Positions 1 to 7,037 of a DNA stretch of 38,791 bases are shown here, piece by piece. The DNA comes from Gammaproteobacteria bacterium (lineage in GTDB: Bacteria > Pseudomonadota > Gammaproteobacteria > JAADGQ01). How positions within the stretch are numbered: position 1 is the first letter of the stretch; every line of letters starts with the position of its first letter. The notes under the pieces were generated by a model. That model was not told where the DNA came from. It worked only from the letters and a program-made list of their open reading frames with translations, and made no database searches. The stretch lies in contig JAADGQ010000150.1 of NCBI GenBank assembly GCA_013152295.1, positions 1 through 38,791 of the forward strand, in the 5' to 3' direction. Position numbers and translations under genes: made by a program.

Positions 1-2
1 GC

Positions 3-1220
3 GAGCCCGCTACTACTATTACCGTTGCGGGTAGTCAAGTGACCCTGCTGGGTACTGCTCACGTATCGCGTGCCAGCGCGGACAAAGTCAGAGAGCTGCT
101 CAATAGCGGTGATTATGATGCGGTGGCGGTAGAGCTCTGTCCGAGCCGTCACAATGCCATTGTTAATCCTGATGCCATTGCAAAGATGGATCTGTACAAG
201 GTGCTGCGCGAAGGCAAAGGTGCAATGGTGGCGGCCAGCTTGGCGCTGGGCGCATTTCAACAGCGTGTGGCCGATGAGTTGGATATCAAGCCGGGTGCCG
301 AGATGCGTGCGGCAGTCGACGTGGCGCGGGAGCGGGGTTTTCCTGTGCTGCTCATCGATCGAGAGATCGGCGTCACGTTGAAACGTATCTACAGCAATGC
401 GCCGTGGTGGAAGCGCGCGAGCCTTCTCGCCGGTGTGATGTTCAGTGTTATTTCACGGCAAAAGGTGAGTGAAGAGGAGATTGAACGACTCAAGGATGGC
501 GACATCCTCGAGTCGACTTTTGCTCAATTCGCCGAAAAGGAGGAGGACCTCTACCTGCCGTTGATTGATGAGCGTGATCGTTACATGGTTGCACGTCTTG
601 AGCAGGAGGTTGCGGCGGGTGATTATCCGCGGATTTTGGTGGTGGTTGGCGCTGGCCATATGAAAGGTATGCAGCGCTATTTTCAAGGCGCACCCATGCT
701 TGATCGTGATACGGCCCAAGAGGGCAGCGCCAAGGCCCTGCCTGCGGACGTTATCAGCGAGTTGGATCACATTCCCACCACAAGCCAGTGGGTGAAGATG
801 ATTCCGTGGTTCATCGTGCTGCTGATTGTGAGCGGCTTTATTATCGGTTTCTCCAAAAATAGCGAGCTAGGCTGGCAGTTGGTGACGGATTGGGTTGTGA
901 TTAACGGCGGCTTGGCAGCTATTGGGGCGCTCATTGCTGCGGCACATCCGTTGACAGTGGTGACAGCATTCGTTGCTGCACCGATTACCTCATTGAACCC
1001 GATGGTTGGCGCAGGGATGGCGACAGCGGCGATGGAGATCTGGCTGCGCAAACCCAGTGTCGATGATTTTAGCCAGCTGCGTAGCGATACCGCGCAGATA
1101 AAAGGCTGGTGGCAAAATCGCGTTAGCCGGGTTTTGCTGGTTTTTATTTTTAGTACGCTGGGCTCAGCTGTTGGCACTTATGTGGCGGGGTTTCGCATAT
1201 TCGAGCGCTTGACCGGGTAG
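3..1220 (+). CDS. TraB/PrgY-family membrane protein (5' end outside window)
   Basis: The frame is open from the window edge and passes through a GTG at 39. Homologues have residues before the GTAHVS motif, so the true start is probably just upstream of the window and this entry is partial. The TraB domain covers about the first 215 visible residues: GTAHVSRASADKV at the start, VELCPSR, and GAGHMKGM near 205. In this family these Gly-His and Glu/Arg positions are conserved and a metal-dependent peptidase-like role has been proposed but is poorly established. The C-terminal third has hydrophobic segments (WFIVLLIVSGFIIGF, a Gly/Ala-rich stretch containing HPLTVVTAFVAAPITSLNP, and VLLVFIFSTLGSAVGTYV), so it is an inner-membrane protein. 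The family includes PrgY, linked to pheromone shutdown in enterococci. In proteobacteria its function is unknown. Family call firm, role unknown. Confidence 0.85.
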   Translation, partial: EPATTITVAGSQVTLLGTAHVSRASADKVRELLNSGDYDAVAVELCPSRHNAIVNPDAIAKMDLYKVLREGKGAMVAASLALGAFQQRVADELDIKPGAEMRAAVDVARERGFPVLLIDREIGVTLKRIYSNAPWWKRASLLAGVMFSVISRQKVSEEEIERLKDGDILESTFAQFAEKEEDLYLPLIDERDRYMVARLEQEVAAGDYPRILVVVGAGHMKGMQRYFQGAPMLDRDTAQEGSAKALPADVISELDHIPTTSQWVKMIPWFIVLLIVSGFIIGFSKNSELGWQLVTDWVVINGGLAAIGALIAAAHPLTVVTAFVAAPITSLNPMVGAGMATAAMEIWLRKPSVDDFSQLRSDTAQIKGWWQNRVSRVLLVFIFSTLGSAVGTYVAGFRIFERLTG

Positions 1221-1328
1221 CGTTAGGGTAGTAGTGAACCAAAAATCACGGATGGCGAACGGGGCACCTGATGTTAAATCATATTTTTTCAGGGTTTGTG
1301 AGCCAGCGCGCTATCCGGGTAAAAAAAC

Positions 1329-1356
1329 TTGACCTTTATCGGCGAGGCTCTAATAT
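1329..1356 (+). promoter_or_regulatory. Sigma-70-like promoter, TTGACC-N16-TAATAT
   Basis: The -35 hexamer TTGACC lies at 1329-1334 and the -10 hexamer TAATAT at 1351-1356, with a 16-nt spacer. Transcription would start near 1363, about 250 nt before the ATG of the SRPBCC gene. It follows an A-rich run (1321-1327). Confidence 0.5.
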
Positions 1357-1495
1357 CGTTGGGCACTGATGAGGGTCGTGTTAGAGCAGTGAGAATGACC
1401 CGGGTGTGCTCGCTAAGACGAGGCACGGCTGGGGAGGTGGACGGAGAGGTGGAAGCTCCCGTTATCTGTGTGTCCATGTCACTGTTCGATCACGC

Positions 1496-1522
1496 CAGAA
1501 GTGGCATAAGGCCAAACTTCTG
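1496..1522 (+). other. Hairpin in the leader of the SRPBCC gene
   Basis: CAGAAG (1496-1501) pairs with CTTCTG (1517-1522), and TGGC (1502-1505) pairs with GCCA (1511-1514). The loop is 5 nt (ATAAG) with a 2-nt bulge on the 3' side. No T-run follows, so it is not a simple terminator. It could be part of a structured leader or small RNA. Confidence 0.45.
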
Positions 1523-1613
1523 ATAGTGCCGACGAGGTGGGAGGCTTCGCCGGTGCGAGTATGCCTGAATCTATCGTATGGTCTCGTTGTGGGCTATAAA
1601 CGGAGCAAAAATA

Positions 1614-2141
1614 ATGAGAAAGGTTGCGACGACATTAGAGGTTAGTGTATCAGCGGCGCGCGTATGGGAAGTGATTTCTGACTTTGGTAACGTCCACCGT
1701 TTCCATCCACTCGTCAGAAGGGCGCCTATCGTTGGCGAGATCGAGCGAGGCGTGGGCGCGACACGCCGCTGTGAATTTTACGACAGCACTTCTGTTGTGG
1801 AGAGGGTGGTCAACTGGGTTGATGGCGAGTTCATCGAGGTCGAATTGTCAGAGATGATGATGCCGCTGAAAGAAGCCACATCCTATATCAAAATAAAATC
1901 GATAGGCGAAAACGCTGCGGCTGTCACGTTGGGTATGCATTACGCCTACAAAGGCAGCCCTCGCGGTTGGCTGAAGGATGTTCTAATTATGCGCAGCGTG
2001 ATGCAGAAGATGCTCACCAAAACCATTAAGGCATTGGAGTATCACGTCACTACCGGGAAATTGGTGGGTGAAGGTGGTGTTCAAGACTGGAAAGTCGAGT
2101 GTTACAGAAATACCGGTGGTGACATGCACATTGCCGGGTAG
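1614..2141 (+). CDS. SRPBCC-fold protein (polyketide cyclase/dehydrase-like)
   Basis: A 175-residue protein with the START/SRPBCC pattern. It opens with a strand (MRKVATTLEVSVSAARVWEV), then the helix and loop motif VWEVISDFGNVHRFHP, then RRCEFYDSTSVVERVV, and ends in a long helix rich in aliphatic residues (LKDVLIMRSVMQKMLTKTIK). Such folds bind a small hydrophobic ligand in a helix-grip cavity. The ligand cannot be read from sequence. The ATG at 1614 is preferred over an in-frame ATG at 1578 because GGAG (1602-1605) sits at normal spacing and the domain begins here. It appears to be a single-gene unit, with a long leader upstream and a terminator at 2175-2197 downstream. Confidence 0.8.
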   Translation: MRKVATTLEVSVSAARVWEVISDFGNVHRFHPLVRRAPIVGEIERGVGATRRCEFYDSTSVVERVVNWVDGEFIEVELSEMMMPLKEATSYIKIKSIGENAAAVTLGMHYAYKGSPRGWLKDVLIMRSVMQKMLTKTIKALEYHVTTGKLVGEGGVQDWKVECYRNTGGDMHIAG

Positions 2142-2174
2142 CGCTGTATCAGTGTGTGGCATACGTTCTATCTG

Positions 2175-2197
2175 AAGCGGGGCTTGGCCCCGCTTTT
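2175..2197 (+). terminator. Rho-independent terminator after the SRPBCC gene
   Basis: AAGCGGGGC (2175-2183) pairs perfectly with GCCCCGCTT (2187-2195) around a 3-nt loop, and the T-run spans 2194-2197. It lies 34 nt after the SRPBCC stop. The minus-strand side has no U-run, so it mainly serves the plus strand. Confidence 0.8.
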
Positions 2198-2263
2198 ACT
2201 TTCTGCCCCTTTTTTATTGCTCCTCCTCTCTCCTTCCCCCTCAACCCTTTTTCCCGCTGACTG

Positions 2264-3415
2264 CTATGAACGCGTTGCTGTGCGTTTGATGATAATGGCT
2301 GTGCAGTCATCTTTGCGTGTGGCGTGTGCACTATGGGCGCAGATCGCATCGCGTAGTGCTTGGAGGATCTCTGTCGCTGTTGTCTGATGGTGGCGGGTGA
2401 TGATGTTTTCGATACGTTCAATTCCTGCGCTAATACCCGTTGGGCTGAGTGCCTCTAACACACCGTCGGAGACGACTACGACAATATCCCCGTCATGCAT
2501 GTTGACAGTGGAAGGGGTGTGAGAGGCGAGCTGCTCTACGATCCCCAGCGGCGGAGTGTTCGCCTCTCGGCGCTGAATGAGCGCGTGTTGGGCATCGTAG
2601 TAGAAGATTGGTGCCTGGCCTGCACTGAAGCTGGTGAGTGTATGGCCGCCCGCCTCGATCTCAGCAAGCCATGCGGTGATATAGCGCCCGCCGTGAAGGT
2701 CAGCATGTAGCTGGGCATTCATGTGGCAGGCGATCTCTTCCAAGCTCGCACCCATGCGCACTGCCATGCGCAGCATGGCGCGGGTTTCGGTGACGGATAG
2801 AGCAGGGCCAATGCCATGCCCGGTAGCGTCTGCCAACAACAGCACAGCGCATTCGGCATCAGCGCTGGTGAGTTGTGGCATAGCCATTGGTGAAGCTCTG
2901 TTGTAGCCGATGATGTCGTAAGTGTCGCCGCCGGTCTCTTCAGCGGGTTCGCTCCACGCAGCCAGTTCAAAGTCTGTCAGGTGTGGCAGTTGGCTGGGAA
3001 TGGTGTTCTGCTGAATCTGCCGGGCCAATTGCAGATCGCGCTCGATTTTAATGAGTGATTGCAGCCCGGCACGCATACGCTCATGAGCTTCGCCCAAGCG
3101 CACTACCTCGGATATCGTTGAGTGAATAGGCGCACCCTGATAGAGGTTGCCGTGGCTAATGCGATCGCTCTGTTTCAGCAGTGTCTCTATTGGTTGGCTA
3201 TAGTGGCGTGCCAAGGTGATGGCGCGCAGTATGGCAATGGCGATAACGATCAGGGTGACCAGGATGATCCACAGCTGCTGCTCGGAGCGTGGGCGGCTCA
3301 GGTCGGGCTCCGGTGTGAGCACGCCTGTTATAAGCAAGATAGCACCGCTGAGCAGCACGATCAGCAGCAGCATGTTGCCCAACAGGCTGCGTTGAATAGA
3401 TATTGTGCGGCTCAT
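2264..3415 (-). CDS. Membrane-bound PP2C (SpoIIE/RsbU-type) phosphatase with HAMP
   Basis: A 383-residue protein. There are two membrane segments (about 12-32 and 48-68) with only a short periplasmic loop between them. A HAMP-like linker follows (about 69-120, with PIETLLKQSDRISHGNLY), then a short coiled coil (IERDLQLARQIQQNTIPS) and a PP2C/SpoIIE domain to the end. The metal-binding acidic motifs look intact: GGDTYD, LADATGHG, VSDGVLEA and RKDDCT. SpoIIE/RsbU-type phosphatases dephosphorylate STAS anti-sigma antagonists, so the STAS protein encoded at 4395-4727 in the same operon is the natural substrate (inference). The small periplasmic part argues against sensing a soluble ligand with a folded outer domain. 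It is the last gene of the minus-strand signalling operon. Confidence 0.88.
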   Translation of the reverse strand: MSRTISIQRSLLGNMLLLIVLLSGAILLITGVLTPEPDLSRPRSEQQLWIILVTLIVIAIAILRAITLARHYSQPIETLLKQSDRISHGNLYQGAPIHSTISEVVRLGEAHERMRAGLQSLIKIERDLQLARQIQQNTIPSQLPHLTDFELAAWSEPAEETGGDTYDIIGYNRASPMAMPQLTSADAECAVLLLADATGHGIGPALSVTETRAMLRMAVRMGASLEEIACHMNAQLHADLHGGRYITAWLAEIEAGGHTLTSFSAGQAPIFYYDAQHALIQRREANTPPLGIVEQLASHTPSTVNMHDGDIVVVVSDGVLEALSPTGISAGIERIENIITRHHQTTATEILQALRDAICAHSAHATRKDDCTAIIIKRTATRS

Positions 3416-3455
3416 CCGTACAGGAAGTGAGGTGCTGGGTGGTGCAGGAGGGTGG

Positions 3456-4292
3456 CTACTTGCGCGCTGTTAAACGTTGCAAATAGTCGCCGGTATTCGC
3501 AGGCGTTTTGCGCGGTCTGCGGTGGATCATGTTTTGAATATCGCTGTTATCGCTGTTGCGGATCTCGTCGACGGTGCCGGTCATCAAGATCACGCCTTGA
3601 TCCAATACGGTAATCCGGTCGGCAATTTTAAAGGCGCTCTCCAGTTCGTGGGTGACGACGACGATGGTCATATGCAGGGCATCGCGCAGGCGCAATATTA
3701 ACTCATCAAGCTCCGCAGAGACGACCGGGTCAAGGCCTGCAGAGGGCTCATCAAAAAATAGCAGCTTTGGGTCGGTAATCAACGCCCTGGCCAGAGCCGC
3801 GCGCTTGGCCATGCCACCGGAGAGCTCGGATGGCATCAGCGCTTCGCTGCCGCCCATATTGACCATCTCCAGCTTCATCCGCGCCATGATCTTTATGGTC
3901 TCTTCATCCAGCTGCGTATGTTCTCTGAGCGGCAGCAGCACGTTTTCGATGGTGCTGATTGAGCTCAGCAGCGCGCCGCCCTGAAACGAGACACCGATCT
4001 GTTTGCGCAGTGCATACATTTCGCGTTGGCTGGCACCGGTGATGTCGTTGCCAAGCACGCGAATGGTGCCGGAGGTGGCTCTGTTTAGACCGAGGATGTG
4101 GCGCATCAGCGTGCTCTTCCCCGATCCGCTACCGCCCATGATTACCCTGATTTCACCCTCTGAGATAGAGAGGCTCACTTTGTTAAGAATGGCGCGCTCA
4201 CCATAGTGCGTGACGAGGTCTTTGACTTCAATGGCCACGTTGGTTTCGTGAGATTCTTCGCAAACAGCAGTCTTGCAAGCGTGATTCGCCAT
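3456..4292 (-). CDS. ABC transporter ATPase, MlaF/Ttg2A-like
   Basis: A 278-residue ABC ATPase with Walker A GGSGSGKST, Q-loop VSFQGGALL, signature LSGGMAKRAA, Walker B LLFFDEPSAGLDP and H-loop VVTHE, all intact. The Q-loop region, PLREHTQLDEE and MPSELSGGM are typical of MlaF-type ATPases, which drive phospholipid or solvent-tolerance (MCE) transporters together with an MlaE permease and MlaD. Neither partner is encoded in this window. In Mla systems the ATPase is bound and stabilised by a STAS-domain protein, MlaB. Here a STAS gene lies 102 bp upstream in the same operon, between an anti-sigma-type kinase gene and this one. Either the permease is encoded elsewhere, or the ATPase has been drawn into the signalling circuit. 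The family call is firm and the partner is unknown. Confidence 0.88.
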   Translation of the reverse strand: MANHACKTAVCEESHETNVAIEVKDLVTHYGERAILNKVSLSISEGEIRVIMGGSGSGKSTLMRHILGLNRATSGTIRVLGNDITGASQREMYALRKQIGVSFQGGALLSSISTIENVLLPLREHTQLDEETIKIMARMKLEMVNMGGSEALMPSELSGGMAKRAALARALITDPKLLFFDEPSAGLDPVVSAELDELILRLRDALHMTIVVVTHELESAFKIADRITVLDQGVILMTGTVDEIRNSDNSDIQNMIHRRPRKTPANTGDYLQRLTARK

Positions 4293-4394
4293 GATTAAAC
4301 AGGGTTCCGATGGTGATGATCGATGATGAGGGTAGCGCCGCTGGATTATAACCCTGTGGCCGCCAGCTTCCAGTATATTGTGGCAGGCATGGCT

Positions 4395-4727
4395 TTAGCT
4401 GTCTTGAGATAGCGCCGCTTCCAATGATGGGTAGATGGGAAAAATAGTATCAAGGCGGGCCAGTTGCAGTACCTGCATCACCGCCTGACTGGCGTTGACG
4501 AGTGCGAACTTGAGCTTGCTACTGTTGGCCAGCTGCAACCCTTCGATCATGCTGGCGATGCCCGAACTGTCGATGTACTCTACCGCAGAGAGCTCAATGA
4601 GCAGGTTCTGTTTGGCTTTGAGCGTTTTCAAAATCTCCTCCCTGAGTTGCGGGGAGTGGTGCAGATCGATCTCACCGCTCAGCGCAATGAGTTGGTAGGC
4701 GCCTTCACTGCGTGTGCTGAATTTCAT
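4395..4727 (-). CDS. STAS-domain anti-sigma factor antagonist
   Basis: A 110-residue single STAS domain. It has LSGEIDLHHSPQLREEI near the start and the phosphorylation loop YIDSSGIASM at about 51-60, where Ser54/Ser55 would be the phospho-acceptor as in SpoIIAA/RsbV. Its ATG overlaps the stop of the kinase gene upstream by 4 bp (4724-4727), which implies translational coupling. In partner switching the unphosphorylated STAS protein binds the kinase and releases the kinase's other target. It could also act as an MlaB-like partner of the neighbouring MlaF-type ATPase. Sequence cannot separate these two roles. Confidence 0.9.
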   Translation of the reverse strand: MKFSTRSEGAYQLIALSGEIDLHHSPQLREEILKTLKAKQNLLIELSAVEYIDSSGIASMIEGLQLANSSKLKFALVNASQAVMQVLQLARLDTIFPIYPSLEAALSQDS

Positions 4728-5176
4728 GGTTGCTCCTGTTTAGCCTTATCAATGCTGATCTTCATCTCCAATACGTTGCCGACTCCTTCCCTGTTATTCA
4801 GGCCTTCGGTGTTAAGAAAAGTGACTTCATCCATAATTTCACGGATGAGATGGACACCCAACCCACCGGGGCGGACGATGCTCACATCGCGTGGTTCCAG
4901 ACAGGTTCTGTCCGTTGGTTCGGCAAAGTCGGTCAGGCGAAAGATCAGCGTGCCCCGATTATTGAAGATTTCGAGAATAATTTCACCTGCATCACCACAC
5001 CCATAGGCGTGTTGCATGATGTTCATGCACGCCTCGTTGACTGCCAGCACGATGTGAGCGGCGGGCTCAGTGGGGCACTGCTGCTCCAGCAGTATGCGGC
5101 GTACCAGGCAGCGGATGTGCTGCAGCTGCGATGAACAGGATGAGAAGTGCGCTGTGGCCAGCAGTCGTCTAGGCAT
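4724..5176 (-). CDS. RsbW-like HATPase (anti-sigma/partner-switch kinase)
   Basis: A 150-residue GHKL ATPase domain with N-box NEACMNIMQHAY, a degenerate G1 box (DFAEPTD) and G2 box GGLGVHLIREIMD. It has no other domain. This is the architecture of RsbW/SpoIIAB Ser kinases, which phosphorylate a STAS partner and sequester a sigma factor or another output. It overlaps the HDOD-PP2C gene by 8 bp and the STAS gene by 4 bp, so the three should be made together. No sigma factor is encoded in the window, so the output target is unknown. Confidence 0.88.
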   Translation of the reverse strand: MPRRLLATAHFSSCSSQLQHIRCLVRRILLEQQCPTEPAAHIVLAVNEACMNIMQHAYGCGDAGEIILEIFNNRGTLIFRLTDFAEPTDRTCLEPRDVSIVRPGGLGVHLIREIMDEVTFLNTEGLNNREGVGNVLEMKISIDKAKQEQP

Positions 5177-6872
5177 GATGGTCGTCGCTTTGAGCGTGCT
5201 GTATGAGCAGCATGGTCATGTCATCGTGCAACGTCTCTTGTTCATTGCCCGCAGCGCTCATGATGCTGTTCAGCTTCTCTTCTGGGCTGCCTTGCCCTGC
5301 CGCTGCGATCAATTTCAGCAACCCTTTCAGTCCGCGCATTGTTGTTGGCGTGTCGTTTTCGCAGCTTTCAGTCAGGCCGTCGGAATAGAGGTAGAGACAG
5401 CCTTCTGTCAGCGTGAGTTCCACCTCTGGAAAACGACTGTTGGGGATGATACCGAGCGGGGGTGCCGAGGCGGAGAATTGACTGATCTGTGCGCCTTTTT
5501 TAATCAATAGCGCAGGGGGGTGACCGGCGTTGACCAGCTGGATCTGCCCTGTGGCCGGACTGTAGAGGCCGGCGATAAGTGTCACGAACATGCCGTAAAC
5601 TGACGTTTCACACAGCTCGTTATTGATCGCTTCGAGCAGCTCGCCGGGATTATCGATATGCTTTCCCAGGCAGTGAAACAGGCTGCTGGTTTTTGCCATC
5701 AGCAGCGCTGCGTTCACACCTTTCCCCGATACATCACCCAGATTAAAGTAGATACGCCCGTCATTGAGCGAAAAATAGTCATAAAAATCGCCAGACAGCT
5801 GACCCGCAGCGATGTTGATAGCCGCGATGGATGGTTGCAGAGCAGCGGCGGGTAGCAGGCTGCGCTGAACCTCTCGGGCCAGCTCCAGCTCCCGGTTGAG
5901 CGCTGCGGCGAGGTGGTCGCGCTCTTTTATCGTATTCTCCAGCTGCCAGGTCAGCTCCTGATAGCTGAGGTTGGCTGCGGCCAACTGCAGATTGCTGTCG
6001 CGCAGTATCTGCTCCAGGTCGGCTTGTGCCGAGACATTGAGTCCCAACGCCTCGGCAGCTGCTTCCACTTGAGCGGGGATCTGTTTGAGGAGCGCTTCAA
6101 GCTGCTGCTGGCTGATGTCGAGGTGGGTGGCGAGTATTGCGCTGCAGCGTTCGAGCGTTGCCGTTGAGGCGGCCCTGTTATAGAGCGCTGCGATCCAGTC
6201 GACACAATAGAGCAGCTTGCTCAGCAGCGTTTGCTCTGTGTCGTCTGGTGCGTGGTGATGGTTGAGTGCATCGACAAGGGTTTGTGGTAGCTGCCACGCT
6301 TCGCCAAGCATCGCGCCCACCTCAGTGTGGGTCATGGTGAAAATGGTCTGCTCTTCGGCAAGGCGCGTATCCGGGTCGAGTTGACACATTTTTTGCCATG
6401 CGCTGGCGTGCTGCGGTAACACCACGAACATCACCAGCAGGCCAAAATCCTGCAGCAGGCCTGCGGTAAAACACTCATCCCCATCGAGGTGCAGCAGTTC
6501 ACCCAGCAGTCGTGCGCTCACCGCGCGGCGTAATGCCTCCTCCCAATAGGCCGTGATATCGATTTCGCTGGGTGTTTCGCTCTGTAGCGCACTGCGCACA
6601 GAGATGCATAACACCAAATTGCGCAGTGTGTTTCTACCCAGCACGGTGACAGCGCGCTGCACTGTCTTAACGTTTTTAGAGAGTCCGAAAAATGCTGAGT
6701 TGACGACGCGCAGTAATTCAGCGGCCAGCTGTGGATCACTGCCTGCGATACGCGCCAGATCGTTGCTGTCGGAGTGCGCTTGGGAGCAGTGCTGCAGAAT
6801 GCGAATCGCCGCCTGCGCAGGCATCGGCAGATCGGTGGGGCGGATCGATTTTAGCGCTGCGGGATAGGCCAT
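5169..6872 (-). CDS. HDOD-PP2C (SpoIIE) signalling protein
   Basis: A 567-residue soluble protein. An HDOD domain covers about 13-215 (DLPMPAQAAIRILQ, then VVNSAFFGLSKNVKTVQRAV and LGRNTLRNLVL). A helical linker and coiled coil (about 285-330) follow, then a PP2C/SpoIIE domain (about 345-560). The metal-binding motifs are present: GDFYDYF, GDVSGKG, LYSDGLTES and HDDMTM. HDOD domains lack the HD metal-binding pair and serve as protein-interaction or regulatory modules. The phosphatase should remove phosphate from the STAS partner. This is the first gene of the operon, so the circuit has two phosphatases: this cytosolic one and the membrane-bound one at 2264-3415. Two phosphatases for one STAS protein would let two inputs converge. 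Confidence 0.9.
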   Translation of the reverse strand: MAYPAALKSIRPTDLPMPAQAAIRILQHCSQAHSDSNDLARIAGSDPQLAAELLRVVNSAFFGLSKNVKTVQRAVTVLGRNTLRNLVLCISVRSALQSETPSEIDITAYWEEALRRAVSARLLGELLHLDGDECFTAGLLQDFGLLVMFVVLPQHASAWQKMCQLDPDTRLAEEQTIFTMTHTEVGAMLGEAWQLPQTLVDALNHHHAPDDTEQTLLSKLLYCVDWIAALYNRAASTATLERCSAILATHLDISQQQLEALLKQIPAQVEAAAEALGLNVSAQADLEQILRDSNLQLAAANLSYQELTWQLENTIKERDHLAAALNRELELAREVQRSLLPAAALQPSIAAINIAAGQLSGDFYDYFSLNDGRIYFNLGDVSGKGVNAALLMAKTSSLFHCLGKHIDNPGELLEAINNELCETSVYGMFVTLIAGLYSPATGQIQLVNAGHPPALLIKKGAQISQFSASAPPLGIIPNSRFPEVELTLTEGCLYLYSDGLTESCENDTPTTMRGLKGLLKLIAAAGQGSPEEKLNSIMSAAGNEQETLHDDMTMLLIQHAQSDDHHA

Positions 6873-6945
6873 GGGTACCGCTCATTCGGGATCGACCACT
6901 GTTTTTATCGGCGTGGCGAAGTGCGCTGCGGCGACAGGTCGTTAA

Positions 6946-6980
6946 GGTGGAATATCGGCATTTAGCGCAGATATTCCACC
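6946..6980 (-). promoter_or_regulatory. 11-bp inverted repeat upstream of the signalling operon
   Basis: GGTGGAATATC (6946-6956) and GATATTCCACC (6970-6980) are perfect inverted repeats around a 13-nt spacer, about 75 bp before the HDOD-PP2C start. On the minus strand a weak promoter can be drawn with TTGTTG (6994-6999) as -35 and GAATAT (6971-6976) as -10, spacer 17 nt. One repeat arm would then cover the -10, as an operator would. A second small palindrome, CAACAA-C-TTGTTG (6994-7006), covers the -35. There is no U-run on either strand, which makes a terminator for the DUF349 gene less likely. Confidence 0.45.
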
Positions 6981-7037
6981 CCGGAGCGAATTTCAACAAC
7001 TTGTTGGTGCTGGCCACGGAAATGACCCGAGGAATGG

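Larger units (their letters stand above)
1221..1613. other. Gene-free stretch upstream of the SRPBCC gene
   Basis: These 393 bases separate the TraB gene from the next convincing start. Short open frames exist here but none resembles a known protein or has a good ribosome-binding site. What can be seen is a good sigma-70-like promoter at 1329-1356 and a strong hairpin at 1496-1522. Together they suggest a leader of about 250 nt on the downstream gene, or a small RNA. No classic riboswitch core was recognised. Confidence 0.5.

Noticed and set aside
2198-2255. Pyrimidine-rich tract (about 58 nt) after the SRPBCC terminator
   Set aside because: It is a base-composition oddity at the 3' end of the minus-strand PP2C gene, with no structure or motif attached to it.
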